Positions 42,516-51,541 of a stretch of 55,212 nucleotides of DNA are shown piece by piece; positions within the stretch are counted from its first letter, which is position 1; every line of letters starts with the position of its first letter. The translations under genes were made by a program, and so were the position numbers. This DNA is from Blautia sp. Its GTDB lineage: Bacteria > Bacillota > Clostridia > Lachnospirales > Lachnospiraceae. The DNA lies in contig JALEJS010000039.1 in assembly GCA_022769545.1 (NCBI GenBank), forward strand, positions 1 to 55,212. Direction: 5' to 3'. Below the pieces are notes generated by a model. The model did not search any database and had not been told where the DNA came from. It saw only the letters and a list, made by a program, of their open reading frames with translations.

Positions 42516-43310
42516 ATGATCAAACTGACAGAGGATAAGCTGCAGGATGTACTTGATTATATGAAGGAGGATCTGGAAAACTGTCTGTATCTCTACGGAG
42601 ATATTCTGCTTTACGGAATCGATGATCCAAACATGACTGTATGGTATTCCCAGAAGGACGGAAATATAAATCTTGTGCTGATGCAGTATTTTGAGGGAGG
42701 CCATATTTACAGCAGGGAGGATGATTTCCAGGTGGAGGAGCTGGTGGAAAAGCTGCGGGAGATCAATCCGAAAAGAATGTCTTCCAAGGAGAGCATTATC
42801 CGCATGATCCGGCCTTACATGGAGGATTCCTACGATGTAAAGTTTGGAGGGATTTTCCGGCTGAAAAATTACAGAGAGCTCAAATCACCGGTTGAGATCG
42901 AAAAGGCACAGCTGAAGGATGTGGAGGCAATCGCGGATCTGATGATTGCCCATGAGCCTTATAAATACACATATACAAAAAAAGATATGGAAGACGAACT
43001 TCGTGACAGAATCGAAAAGGGGATCGGACGCAGTTATATTATCCGTGACGGAGACCGTGTCGTGGCACACGATGCGGTGACGCTGGAAACACCCACCTAT
43101 GCGGTGGAGGGACTGGCGCTGGTTCACGATGATTTTAAAAAGACATTATACGGTGCGTTTGTGGATTCCTACATGATCAATGATCTTGGCAGAGAGGGGA
43201 AGAAGCTGTACTGCATGATCGTTGAGGGCAGACGTTACGATGCCTTTGTCCGGCTGGGCAATCAGGTATGCGCACGATACGGAAAAATTCTGAGAAAAGA
43301 TACGGTATAG
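42516..43310 (+). CDS. GNAT-like acetyltransferase domain protein
   Basis: 264 residues. The C-terminal half (from about VEIEKAQLKDVEAIADLMIAHEP) has a GNAT-like layout ending RYDAFVRLGNQVCARYGKILRK, similar to other GNAT-fold proteins where a nucleotide or aminoacyl-type donor may be used; the N-terminal half (MIKLTEDKLQDVLDYMKEDLENCLYLYGDI) is a second GNAT-like lobe. Donor and acceptor unknown. It stands between a GT2 and LicD, so modification of an amino-containing surface component is a reasonable guess. Confidence 0.65.
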   Translation: MIKLTEDKLQDVLDYMKEDLENCLYLYGDILLYGIDDPNMTVWYSQKDGNINLVLMQYFEGGHIYSREDDFQVEELVEKLREINPKRMSSKESIIRMIRPYMEDSYDVKFGGIFRLKNYRELKSPVEIEKAQLKDVEAIADLMIAHEPYKYTYTKKDMEDELRDRIEKGIGRSYIIRDGDRVVAHDAVTLETPTYAVEGLALVHDDFKKTLYGAFVDSYMINDLGREGKKLYCMIVEGRRYDAFVRLGNQVCARYGKILRKDTV

Positions 43311-43321
43311 GTGATTAGGGA

Positions 43322-44929
43322 ATGACAGAAATACAAGAACATTTGCTGGGACTCTTAAAAGAAATAGACGGCATATGCCGGAAATATGATATACCATATT
43401 ATCTGGCAGGCGGATCCTTCGTAGGGGCGGTGCGGCATGGCGGATTTCTGCCATGGGATGATGACGCGGACATACATATGTATCGGGATGACGCGGAACG
43501 CTTTGCGGAAGCAGTGAAAAAGGAAGGCCTGAAAAACCGTGTGGTTTTCAAGCAGTCTCCCAAGGGCCAGTACAGTCAGGTGCACTGGAGATATGAAAAC
43601 ACGGCGACTACCTCCCTGCTCCGAAGTCTGGTAGCGACGGATGCCCTGCAGGGACAGTTTGTGGATATTTTTATTCTGTATCCGGTTCCGCGGGACGAAA
43701 AGGAAAAACAGGAATATGTGGACAATTACGAACTGTACCTGGAGCTTCGCGCGCGTAATGTCTCGGTTGCATCCAGAAACCGTGACCGGGAATATCTGAA
43801 AAGATATTACAAAGCCAAAAAACGGGAAAAGATTTTCGGGTTCCGGAAGGTTCAGGAAGAGCTGGAAAAGAAAATATTCTGTTATCCGGATGAGGACGCA
43901 GATGAATGGCTGATCCGGTCTCTTCATCCAACCCACAGAACCACACCAAAGGCATGGTGGGGAACTCCGCGGTATGTGGATTTTGAGGATACACAGTTTC
44001 CGGTGGCAGAGCATGCGGAGCAGCTGCTCTGTACGCAGTATGGTCCGACCTGGTTTGAAATTCCGGCTCATGTGGAGCGGGGACAGCATACCATAGTGGA
44101 GGATTTTGAAATTCCGTATACGGTATATACGGCGGAATATGGGAAACATATTGATGAGAAGAAGTTTTACCGCCAGTGTGTAAAGAAAAAGGAATTCTGG
44201 TTCCGGCTTTTGTGGGATCGGAATGTGATACGGCCTCAGATCTGGGACATGAGAGCACTTCAGCTTTCGATGGAGATTCAGCACCTGGTGGAGCAGTATC
44301 ACCTTGATCTGAAGGCGATGGTGGAGCAGGGGCGTTTTGACGAGCTGGAAGCAATCTTTGCTCCGTGCTTTGTGTTTTATGGGCAGGAGCCGGTGCGTTT
44401 CTGGGGAACCTATGTGGATCTTCCGGATGCATATCTCTATGCGGCGGTGTACAATTCCTGTTTTAACGGTAATTACGGGCAGGCAAAGAAGGTGCTTGGA
44501 AAACGGAAAAAGCTGGAGAGGCCGCTGTCGGCAGATCTTGAGGAGCTGGATGCAGTGTGCAATGCCACGGACAGGCTTCTGACCAGTATCTATACAGACA
44601 AAGATTTTGCGGCGGCGCGGGAGATTACAGAGGAATGGCTTGCGCGTTATCCGCGGCTGGTTTATTTTATGAGAGCGAAGATGGCGCTGGACATCCGTGA
44701 TGAAGCACAGGATGATCAGACGCTTCTCGCACAGTGCGAACGATTCCTGGAAAGCTATCCCAATGACGGGGAGCTGATGAAATACAGAGGTGATCTTCTG
44801 ATGAAGATGGAACAGAAGCAGGAGGCAGAGCACTGTTATGAAAGAGCGATGAACAAAACACAAAATGGATTTTGTATCCGGGAGATCAGAGAATATTTTG
44901 CGGATCATCAGAGAAAGGAGAAGCGGTAA
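43322..44929 (+). CDS. LicD-family phosphotransferase with C-terminal TPR-like region
   Basis: 535 residues. Residues 1-280 are a LicD domain with the intact catalytic motif GGSFVGAVRHGGFLPWDDDAD (Asp 46-48 and 50). LicD enzymes transfer phosphocholine or similar groups from CDP-linked donors to glycans or teichoic acids. Residues 320-535 are helical repeats with TPR character (LMKYRGDLLMKMEQKQEAEHCYERAM) that may bind partner proteins. Very short spacer from the upstream gene (11 bases) and to the cytidylyltransferase fusion (2 bases) shows one operon. The fused cytidylyltransferase is its likely donor maker. Confidence 0.9.
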   Translation: MTEIQEHLLGLLKEIDGICRKYDIPYYLAGGSFVGAVRHGGFLPWDDDADIHMYRDDAERFAEAVKKEGLKNRVVFKQSPKGQYSQVHWRYENTATTSLLRSLVATDALQGQFVDIFILYPVPRDEKEKQEYVDNYELYLELRARNVSVASRNRDREYLKRYYKAKKREKIFGFRKVQEELEKKIFCYPDEDADEWLIRSLHPTHRTTPKAWWGTPRYVDFEDTQFPVAEHAEQLLCTQYGPTWFEIPAHVERGQHTIVEDFEIPYTVYTAEYGKHIDEKKFYRQCVKKKEFWFRLLWDRNVIRPQIWDMRALQLSMEIQHLVEQYHLDLKAMVEQGRFDELEAIFAPCFVFYGQEPVRFWGTYVDLPDAYLYAAVYNSCFNGNYGQAKKVLGKRKKLERPLSADLEELDAVCNATDRLLTSIYTDKDFAAAREITEEWLARYPRLVYFMRAKMALDIRDEAQDDQTLLAQCERFLESYPNDGELMKYRGDLLMKMEQKQEAEHCYERAMNKTQNGFCIREIREYFADHQRKEKR

Positions 44930-44931
44930 AT

Positions 44932-46746
44932 ATGCAGGCAGTGATTCTCGCGGCAGGGATGGGAAAACGATTAAAAAATCTTACACAGAACAATACGAAA
45001 TGTATGATCAGAGTAAACGGGGAAACGCTGATCCAGCGGATGCTGGGACAGCTGGACGAGCTGCGTCTGTCCCGTATTGTGATCGTGATCGGTTATGAGG
45101 GTGCGAAGCTGATCGATTATATCAATACGCTGGACATCCATACACCGGTTGTTTACGTAAATAATCCGGTTTATGACAGAACGAACAACATTTATTCGCT
45201 GGCACTGGCAAAGGATTATCTGCTGAAGGAGGACACACTTCTTCTGGAATCAGACCTGATTTTCGAGCCTACGGTGCTGCGGGCGCTTCTGGAGGATCCC
45301 AGAGAGACTCTGGCGCTGGTTGACAAATATGAGAGCTGGATGGACGGAACGGTGGTAAAACTGGATGAGGAGGACAATATTACGGAGTTTGTTCCGGGAA
45401 AGAAATTTGTCTTTGAGGATATTCCGTTTTATTACAAAACCGTTAATATTTACAAATTCAGCAAACATTTTTCCGAAACGCATTATGTGCCGTTCCTGGA
45501 TGCCTATTCCAAGGCGCTGGGAAATAATGAATATTATGAGCAGGTTCTCCGTGTGATCACTCTTCTGGATGATCCGGAAATCAAGGCACTGAAGCTTACG
45601 GGACAGCTCTGGTATGAGATTGACGACATTCAGGACCTGGATATTGCTTCCAGTATGTTTATGGAGAACAGCGATGAACAGACATCCATGATCCAGCACA
45701 GATTTGGGGGCTATTGGAGATATCCCCGTCTGACGGATTACTGCGGCGTCAGCAACCCGTATTTTCCGACGCAGAAGCTGATGAATGAGATGAAGGCGAA
45801 CTTTGAGACCCTGATGGTCAGATATCCGTCCGGCATGCGGGTGAACAGTCTTCTTGCATCCAAGAACTTTGCTGTAGAACAGAATCATATTGTGGTCGGC
45901 AATGGTGCATCCGAGATCATCAAATGTCTGATGGAGCATCTGAACGGAAAAATCGGATTTATCCGCCCCACATTCGAAGAGTACAGAAAACGTTCCGGTA
46001 TGGAAGAGAAATTCATTTTTGTACCGGAAAATGAAAATTTCACATATACGGCGGAAGATCTGATGCGGTTTTATCAGGATAAAGATGTGAGTGCCATTGT
46101 CATGACCAATCCGGACAACCCCAGCGGAAATTACATTCCGAAGGGAGATATGCTCACATTTATCGCCTGGTGTAAAAAGCGGAATATTCAGATCGTAGTA
46201 GATGAGACTTATGTTGATTTTGCGGATGAGGAGAACGGAACACTGATCACAGAAGAAATCATCGGGACGTATCCCAATCTGATCGTCCTCAAATCCATTT
46301 CACAGTCTCAGGGAGTATCCGGTCTCAGACTGGGAATCATGGTTTCCGGAGATGAGAGTGTCATCGCGGAAATGAAGAAGAGTGTTTCCATCTGGAACAT
46401 TAATTCCTTTGCGGAATTCTATATGCAGATCGTGGAAAAATACAAGAAGGATTATCAGAGCTCTCTGGTGAAGCTGAAAGAGACCCGCAATAAGATGATT
46501 CGCGGAATGAAAGAAATTCCGGGAATCCGTCTTCTTCCTACGCAGGCGAACTTTATTACGTTTGAAGTGACAGAGAAAATGACGGCGCATGAGCTGACGA
46601 AAAAGCTTCTGCGGGAGTACAATATTTTTGTCCGTGACATCACCAAAAAGGTTAATGTGGAAGGCAAACAGTTTATACGTATTGGAATCCGTACAGAAGA
46701 AGAAAATGAACGACTGATTGAGATATTAAAGGAGATCTTCGCTTAA
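44932..46746 (+). CDS. Bifunctional nucleotidyltransferase (LicC-like)/class I-II aminotransferase-fold protein
   Basis: 604 residues from ATG 44932 (AAAGGAG upstream). Residues 1-235 are a LicC-type nucleotidyltransferase: AVILAAGMGKRLKNLTQNNTKCM and LLESDLIFEP. Residues 260-604 have the fold of a HisC/CobD-type PLP enzyme: GNGASEIIKCLM, MTNPDNPSGNY, VDETYVDFADE, then SISQSQGVSGLRLG. In the last motif relatives have SISK..., and Q458 stands exactly where the Schiff-base Lys is expected (eight residues before the phosphate Arg). So the second half may be catalytically changed. Hypothesis: it supplies a CDP-linked amino-alcohol for LicD. Confidence 0.85.
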   Translation: MQAVILAAGMGKRLKNLTQNNTKCMIRVNGETLIQRMLGQLDELRLSRIVIVIGYEGAKLIDYINTLDIHTPVVYVNNPVYDRTNNIYSLALAKDYLLKEDTLLLESDLIFEPTVLRALLEDPRETLALVDKYESWMDGTVVKLDEEDNITEFVPGKKFVFEDIPFYYKTVNIYKFSKHFSETHYVPFLDAYSKALGNNEYYEQVLRVITLLDDPEIKALKLTGQLWYEIDDIQDLDIASSMFMENSDEQTSMIQHRFGGYWRYPRLTDYCGVSNPYFPTQKLMNEMKANFETLMVRYPSGMRVNSLLASKNFAVEQNHIVVGNGASEIIKCLMEHLNGKIGFIRPTFEEYRKRSGMEEKFIFVPENENFTYTAEDLMRFYQDKDVSAIVMTNPDNPSGNYIPKGDMLTFIAWCKKRNIQIVVDETYVDFADEENGTLITEEIIGTYPNLIVLKSISQSQGVSGLRLGIMVSGDESVIAEMKKSVSIWNINSFAEFYMQIVEKYKKDYQSSLVKLKETRNKMIRGMKEIPGIRLLPTQANFITFEVTEKMTAHELTKKLLREYNIFVRDITKKVNVEGKQFIRIGIRTEEENERLIEILKEIFA

Positions 46747-46748
46747 AA

Positions 46749-47927
46749 ATGACGAAACAGCAGGAAAAAATGGTAGATATGCTGATGGGATTCCACAGCA
46801 TCTGCGAGCAGAACAATATCTGGTATTATCTGATCGGCAATCAGCTCCTGTTTGCGGCGCAGAATGGAAGCATTCATGGATATGAGGTTGAGGTTGCCAT
46901 GTTTGCGTCAGAGCTGGAAAAACTTCAGAAGGTTCTCGAGAAAGAGCGCCATACGGAAATTGAATTTGAAACCGTGGCAGATCTGGGAAATATGCCGGGC
47001 TGCTATCTCCGATATGTGAACCGGAACACATTGCTGCTGAACCTGGATTATTTTGATATGTATGCAAAGCCCGGGATCGCGATCTGTATTTATGTGATCC
47101 GTGATCAGAGCGGTGCGGCGAAAAAACTGGCTTCTTACGAGAAAGGAATGAGAGATCTTTCCCGGATGGAGCACTCAGTTGCCGCGCGTCGGGTAATGTC
47201 CATGAAAAATTCCAGAGGGGCACAGGAGTTCGCAGGCTTTCTTTCGGAACTGGAAAAATCTGTCCGAAGTCATAATCCGGACGCGGGAACATCTCTGAAG
47301 GAAGCAGGCGGAGGCTTTTGTACTTTTCCGCCAGGTTTCTGGAAAAAGAGAACGCGTATAACTTTTATGGGATGCTCCTTTTATACGGTGGAAAATTATG
47401 CGGCATATCTGAGAAAAAGATTTGGCCTGATGTGGTCGGGAGCATCTCCGAATATTCCCAAGGAAACATATCGATGCATGTTCAGTGCGCAGCTTCCGTA
47501 TGGAAAATATATGGAAGCCATACATGCAGGCGGGGTGGTTACTCCTGAATTCCGGGAGCAGTGCAGAAAATTTGTAGCGGACAGCGCAGTGCTGGATGCG
47601 ATGACAAAAGAGGAAGCTGCCGGCTGGAGGAAATCCATGTTTGCGGCCGGGGAGAGATTCCGTCTTCGCAAGAAATATATGCCCGTAAAAGAACGTGTAC
47701 AGGAGCTGATGGACAGACAGTGCTATGATGAAGCAGAGCTGATTCTTAATGATTATATACAGACGCTTGAGACGTATGCGAAGGACGGCGTGATTATCTG
47801 CTTTGACCGGGATATCCTGGCGATGGTGATAAAAATATATGAAATCAATGGTCAGACAGATCGGGCAGACACAATCAGAGAAAAGGTTCTGCCGGAGGAC
47901 CTGGAACCCATTGAGGTTACATGGTAG
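46749..47927 (+). CDS. Degenerate LicD-like protein with C-terminal helical region
   Basis: 392 residues, beginning two bases after the fusion gene. The N-terminal region aligns without gaps to the LicD in 43322-44929 (both have WYYL/PYYL-x-G at residues 25-30), but the catalytic block is replaced: positions 45-50 read YEVEVA where the active paralogue has WDDDAD. Thus D46, D47, D48 and D50 are E, V, E and A. A Gly-rich stretch and a helical C-terminus follow. Likely a non-catalytic partner or a changed enzyme; annotation by similarity is weak. Confidence 0.65.
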   Translation: MTKQQEKMVDMLMGFHSICEQNNIWYYLIGNQLLFAAQNGSIHGYEVEVAMFASELEKLQKVLEKERHTEIEFETVADLGNMPGCYLRYVNRNTLLLNLDYFDMYAKPGIAICIYVIRDQSGAAKKLASYEKGMRDLSRMEHSVAARRVMSMKNSRGAQEFAGFLSELEKSVRSHNPDAGTSLKEAGGGFCTFPPGFWKKRTRITFMGCSFYTVENYAAYLRKRFGLMWSGASPNIPKETYRCMFSAQLPYGKYMEAIHAGGVVTPEFREQCRKFVADSAVLDAMTKEEAAGWRKSMFAAGERFRLRKKYMPVKERVQELMDRQCYDEAELILNDYIQTLETYAKDGVIICFDRDILAMVIKIYEINGQTDRADTIREKVLPEDLEPIEVTW

Positions 47928-47937
47928 GTAGGATGCG

Positions 47938-48390
47938 ATGAAAAGACAGATAATAGATGGAGAGAACTGGTACACCGGTTCCATGACGGAAAAAGGTGAT
48001 CTGCTGGTCGTCACAGGGTTTCCGTGTGAGTGGGAGCCGGTGCTGCTGGTGGAGGGAAATAGCCTGAAAAACGGCTTGTACCATATTCTGATCGAATCGG
48101 TGTCAGAATGTAAAGCGGCGGGAATCCGGCTTCGGCTGTGTCTGAACATTCCGTTTTTTGTGCAGAAAAGTGTGCAGGAGAAGCTGGAAAAATATGACAT
48201 TATCGATGAGACAATCCTGAAATGTGAGTCGGAATTTGTAAGTGAGACCGAAGACGGAGAGGTATTTGCTGAAAAAATCATCATAGACGACGGCTTCGGG
48301 AATAATTTCTTTGTGGTATCTCAGGGCAGGATCCTGCAGGGGACAACAGCTGCGCTTACGGAGTACCTGAAAGAAAGATTTGGGGAATAA
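47938..48390 (+). CDS. Hypothetical protein of the LicD cluster
   Basis: 150 residues, soluble, no recognised family. It begins MKRQIIDGENWYTGSMTEKGDLLVVTGFPCEW and ends with GRILQGTTAALTEYLKERFGE; mixed alpha/beta composition. It lies 10 bases after the degenerate LicD-like gene and 3 bases before the TagF-like gene, so it belongs to the operon. Function unknown. Confidence 0.6.
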   Translation: MKRQIIDGENWYTGSMTEKGDLLVVTGFPCEWEPVLLVEGNSLKNGLYHILIESVSECKAAGIRLRLCLNIPFFVQKSVQEKLEKYDIIDETILKCESEFVSETEDGEVFAEKIIIDDGFGNNFFVVSQGRILQGTTAALTEYLKERFGE

Positions 48391-48393
48391 CAG

Positions 48394-50214
48394 ATGAAAA
48401 ATTCAAATGAGTTTTATGCTTCGACGATATATGAGATGAAAAAGGAACCCGTCTCGGCTAAAATGGTACTGTTTATGGAATCCTATGATGAAGACAGTCA
48501 TGGAAACTGCAAGGCGGTTCTGACAGCTATGCAGGAGGATCCGCGTTTCAGAGACTGGCAGTTTGTGTGGACCGTTCCGGTTTCGATAGAGTTTGATCTG
48601 GAACAGGCAGCGAAAGCAGATGCAAGGATTGCATTTGCAGCAAGAGGATCCAGAGGGTTTGTGAGGGCGCTGGAGTGTGCCGGAATCATTGTCACAGGAA
48701 CCTGCCTTCCTGCTTACTATGTCAAGCGGGACGGCCAGACGGTAATCGGAGTGTTTCCGTCGGATTATTACATGGAGCTGAAAGGAATCAGCAAATTCCG
48801 CGTGGCATGGCAGACGACCCTGAATAAAGTGGATCTTCTGTATGTGGATAATGAACAGAATCTTCTGCGGATCCGTCAATGGTATCCCGGGGAAATGCCG
48901 TTTCAGATTCTCCGGGGTGAGCCTCTGCGGTTTCGGCTTGTACCGGGAACGGATGCCTCGGTTGTCATCTCCCTGACCAAAAAGGTGCTGGGAAATGATT
49001 TTTCCAGACTGGAATCAAAATATAAGCAGTGCAGTTATCTGTGCGGTGCTGGTGAGGAAATCCTGTTTTATGTGGAAAAGGAACAGTATCGTACGTTCCT
49101 GGATGAAAATGAACCGGAGATTCTGAAGCATATCGTAAGCAGTGAAGAAGCGTTTGCACAAATTGCGGGAAATGCCGGCGCTATTGTGACGGACCGACGT
49201 CTGGATGCTCTGGACGCATATGAGATGGGAATCCCGTGTATCTACATTTCGGGATTAAACGGACTTCCGGAATATTTTCCGACAGTGGATGAAACACGTT
49301 TTATGCAGGCTGGTGACTGGGATGAGGCGCTTGTGTTGCTGATGGGGCAGCTGGAGCTTCTCACATCAGAAAAAAGAAAGCATTTCTCCGGAAAAGGAAT
49401 GGAAGAATTTCTGAACCGGGTACTCGCGGCTGACCGGAATGATGAAAAGAAGCTGTTTCAGGATACAGAGCTCTGGATCGTGCCGGGAAATATGCCCAGC
49501 GGATTCTGGAAGGCTATGCAGTTCTACAAAAATGGGCAGAGTCTTTCCATTCTGTTCCGAAGCGAAGATAAAAACCGGGTATTTAAAATGCAGCATATTT
49601 TTCCCGATGTGCGAAAAATTTACTGTAAGCTGGGGCCCTGCGCAAAAAATAAGGAAGGCGTGCATACGCCGGAGATTCTGACGGAAGAGTGGGAACGAAT
49701 GGTGGGAATGTCCCGCTATCACACAATTTATGCATGGGACAACCGGGACCCGCTCTGGCTTGAGCTGTATGATCTTCCCCCGGCAGAGGAATTGGTTCTG
49801 TTTGATAAAAACAAAGCGGCAGAGATCTTTCTGGAGGATATGAGGAGGTCTTACCGGGATGAGCCGATTCCGGTGGCGGAGATTAACGGAAACTTATATT
49901 ACATGCTTGGAGAGGAGAGCGGGAGAAGATATTATCTCCGGAAAAAGGGAGACCTTTCCGGGTTGGAAGTGATGTTTGTAAAAAATGAGACCGATGCAGC
50001 AGAATATAAGGCGCAGCTGAATGAAAAGACGGATGCGGTGTATGTTTTGATTGATCCGGAAAGAAAAATGGAAGGAAGCTCCTGTCTCGAAGACAGAAAT
50101 ATTTACTGGCTTCCGGATGATGTGTTCCCTATGAAGCTGATTGCGCGGGCAGAACATATACACGGGTATGATGAGACCGTTATGTTTAAAGAGAGTATAA
50201 GAATTGTAATATAG
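48394..50214 (+). CDS. TagF/TagB-like protein with altered active-site motifs
   Basis: 606 residues. The layout matches CDP-glycerol glycerophosphotransferases: KMVLFMESYDEDSHGNCKAVLTAM near residue 24, AGIIVTGTCLPAYYVKRDGQTVIGVF near 110 (where the family normally has a LPxYFxKRxGQ...WHGTPLK sequence), and GAIVTDRRLDALDAYEMGIPCIYI near 275 (family: ITDYSS...KPI). The HGTP segment reads FPSD and DYSS reads DRRL, so the residues expected to bind the CDP-alcohol are missing. The C-terminal third is novel to me. Not a normal teichoic acid polymerase; assignment is by fold and spacing. Confidence 0.55.
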   Translation: MKNSNEFYASTIYEMKKEPVSAKMVLFMESYDEDSHGNCKAVLTAMQEDPRFRDWQFVWTVPVSIEFDLEQAAKADARIAFAARGSRGFVRALECAGIIVTGTCLPAYYVKRDGQTVIGVFPSDYYMELKGISKFRVAWQTTLNKVDLLYVDNEQNLLRIRQWYPGEMPFQILRGEPLRFRLVPGTDASVVISLTKKVLGNDFSRLESKYKQCSYLCGAGEEILFYVEKEQYRTFLDENEPEILKHIVSSEEAFAQIAGNAGAIVTDRRLDALDAYEMGIPCIYISGLNGLPEYFPTVDETRFMQAGDWDEALVLLMGQLELLTSEKRKHFSGKGMEEFLNRVLAADRNDEKKLFQDTELWIVPGNMPSGFWKAMQFYKNGQSLSILFRSEDKNRVFKMQHIFPDVRKIYCKLGPCAKNKEGVHTPEILTEEWERMVGMSRYHTIYAWDNRDPLWLELYDLPPAEELVLFDKNKAAEIFLEDMRRSYRDEPIPVAEINGNLYYMLGEESGRRYYLRKKGDLSGLEVMFVKNETDAAEYKAQLNEKTDAVYVLIDPERKMEGSSCLEDRNIYWLPDDVFPMKLIARAEHIHGYDETVMFKESIRIVI

Positions 50215-50226
50215 GGAATGAAAGAG

Positions 50227-50265
50227 AAAAGGGAAGGGCAGCCAGGATGGCTGTACTTCCCTTTT
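50227..50265. terminator. Bidirectional terminator at the end of the LicD cluster
   Basis: AAAAGGGAAG (50227-50236) pairs with CTTCCCTTTT (50256-50265); inner CAGCCA/TGGCTG stem. It separates convergent genes. Confidence 0.92.
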
Positions 50266-50289
50266 GGGCTTTTATGGGATGATATAGGA

Positions 50290-51285
50290 TTATGGAAGGC
50301 ATTCTTCCTGAAGCAGCTGAATCAGCTGCTGATAGCGTTTCTGCTCCCGGGCCGGCAGCTCATGCAGAGCTTCTCTGACTCTGGCAAGCTGGGATAAAAG
50401 GACGGCGGGGGAAGTACGGGCACCCTTCATGCGGCACCAGATTTTCCATAAAGCTTTTTCCAGACGCATCTTCAGAAATTCCTGATGGTGAAGCAGGCGA
50501 TCTTCCGGAACAGCTGTACGTTCCCGGGCGGCGGCGCTGGTGGAACCAAACAGAGCGCCAAGATCATACAGCAGGATGGAAGTTGCGCGATAGGTTTCCC
50601 AGTCGGGCTTTGCGCATGCGGCTGTATCTGAATCAAAGGCGGCTTCCAGATCGGCCTGAAGTGCTTCGTCCGCAAGGTGGAGCGCTTCCCGGGTAAAAAT
50701 ATCCAGTTCTTTCAGATCCAGAGAAGCGGGAAATGGGCAGGCGGCAGCCTTTCTCAGCCAGTATTGCGCCCGGGCTGTGTCTGGCGTTGTGCCAAGTCCG
50801 GTGAGGCAGCACCAGGAAAGCCAGTACATAGCGGGAACATATCCGGAGGCTGCGGAACGCTCATACCAGACCATGGGAGAATGTTCGTAAAACTGAGAAG
50901 CACTCATTAATCCAAACTGCATATTGCGGAAAAAGCCGCTGATGCATGGAAATGAAAATGCTGCAAATCCGCTGCGGTTTCCCGGGGAACTGCAGCAGTG
51001 GCAGAGCCCCTGACGGGCCCAGAGCAGGGCCTCGGCCCACAGATACATCATGACAGGATCTCTGGAATGTGCTCCGGCTTCGCAGGCGCGAAAACAGAGA
51101 CTGAGATCATATCCCGATATCGGAACGTTCTGTTCGGCATTCATGGAAGGAACCCTGTAAAACTGTTCAATCGTCTGTTCCAGGGCATATATAAAGTGAT
51201 GCCCGGCATCCGATGAGAACGGTCCGTCTGTATTTATCTGAAAATCAATGTCAAAATCCATATTAGAAAACTCTGCGCTGTTCAT
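50290..51285 (-). CDS. Sel1/TPR-like repeat protein
   Basis: 331 residues. Segments of Sel1-repeat type such as SPMVWYERSAASGYVPAMYWLSWCCLTGLGTTPDTARAQYWLRKAAA are visible around 160-210; the N-terminal part is Asp/Phe-rich and low in hydrophobic segments, with no signal peptide. Sel1 repeats mediate protein-protein contacts. Start at 51285 has GGAGG upstream. Function unknown; not obviously part of the LicD cluster because it is on the other strand behind a terminator. Confidence 0.7.
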   Translation of the reverse strand: MNSAEFSNMDFDIDFQINTDGPFSSDAGHHFIYALEQTIEQFYRVPSMNAEQNVPISGYDLSLCFRACEAGAHSRDPVMMYLWAEALLWARQGLCHCCSSPGNRSGFAAFSFPCISGFFRNMQFGLMSASQFYEHSPMVWYERSAASGYVPAMYWLSWCCLTGLGTTPDTARAQYWLRKAAACPFPASLDLKELDIFTREALHLADEALQADLEAAFDSDTAACAKPDWETYRATSILLYDLGALFGSTSAAARERTAVPEDRLLHHQEFLKMRLEKALWKIWCRMKGARTSPAVLLSQLARVREALHELPAREQKRYQQLIQLLQEECLP

Positions 51286-51541
51286 GGAAAACCTCCAAAA
51301 TCTGTACGCTTATCATATCACACGAATGGGGCGGGTGTAAATCTTTCTGCGGAATTTCACACGCTGGCCCGGTCTCGGAGAATGATTTTTCCGGAAAGCG
51401 GTGCGCCTTTTTGTAAAAAAGGTTCGCTCGATTTGAATTTTTGTGGTGCATCTATGGTACAGAGGGCTGTTCTGTGGTAAGATATGGGATGAGATGAGTA
51501 GTAGTCTGCAAATAACACAGAAGAGGAAAGAGGGTATAAAA
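51286..51541 (+). other. Intergenic region between divergent Sel1-like and EamA genes
   Basis: 256 bases without a gene. A 7-bp CCTTTTT/AAAAAGG hairpin sits at about 51409-51428. No convincing promoter was found for either gene. Confidence 0.4.

Noticed and set aside
43355..44908. A 517-codon minus-strand frame inside the LicD gene
   Set aside because: Exact mirror of LicD with a His/Ile/Leu-rich composition typical of antisense frames and no recognisable domain.
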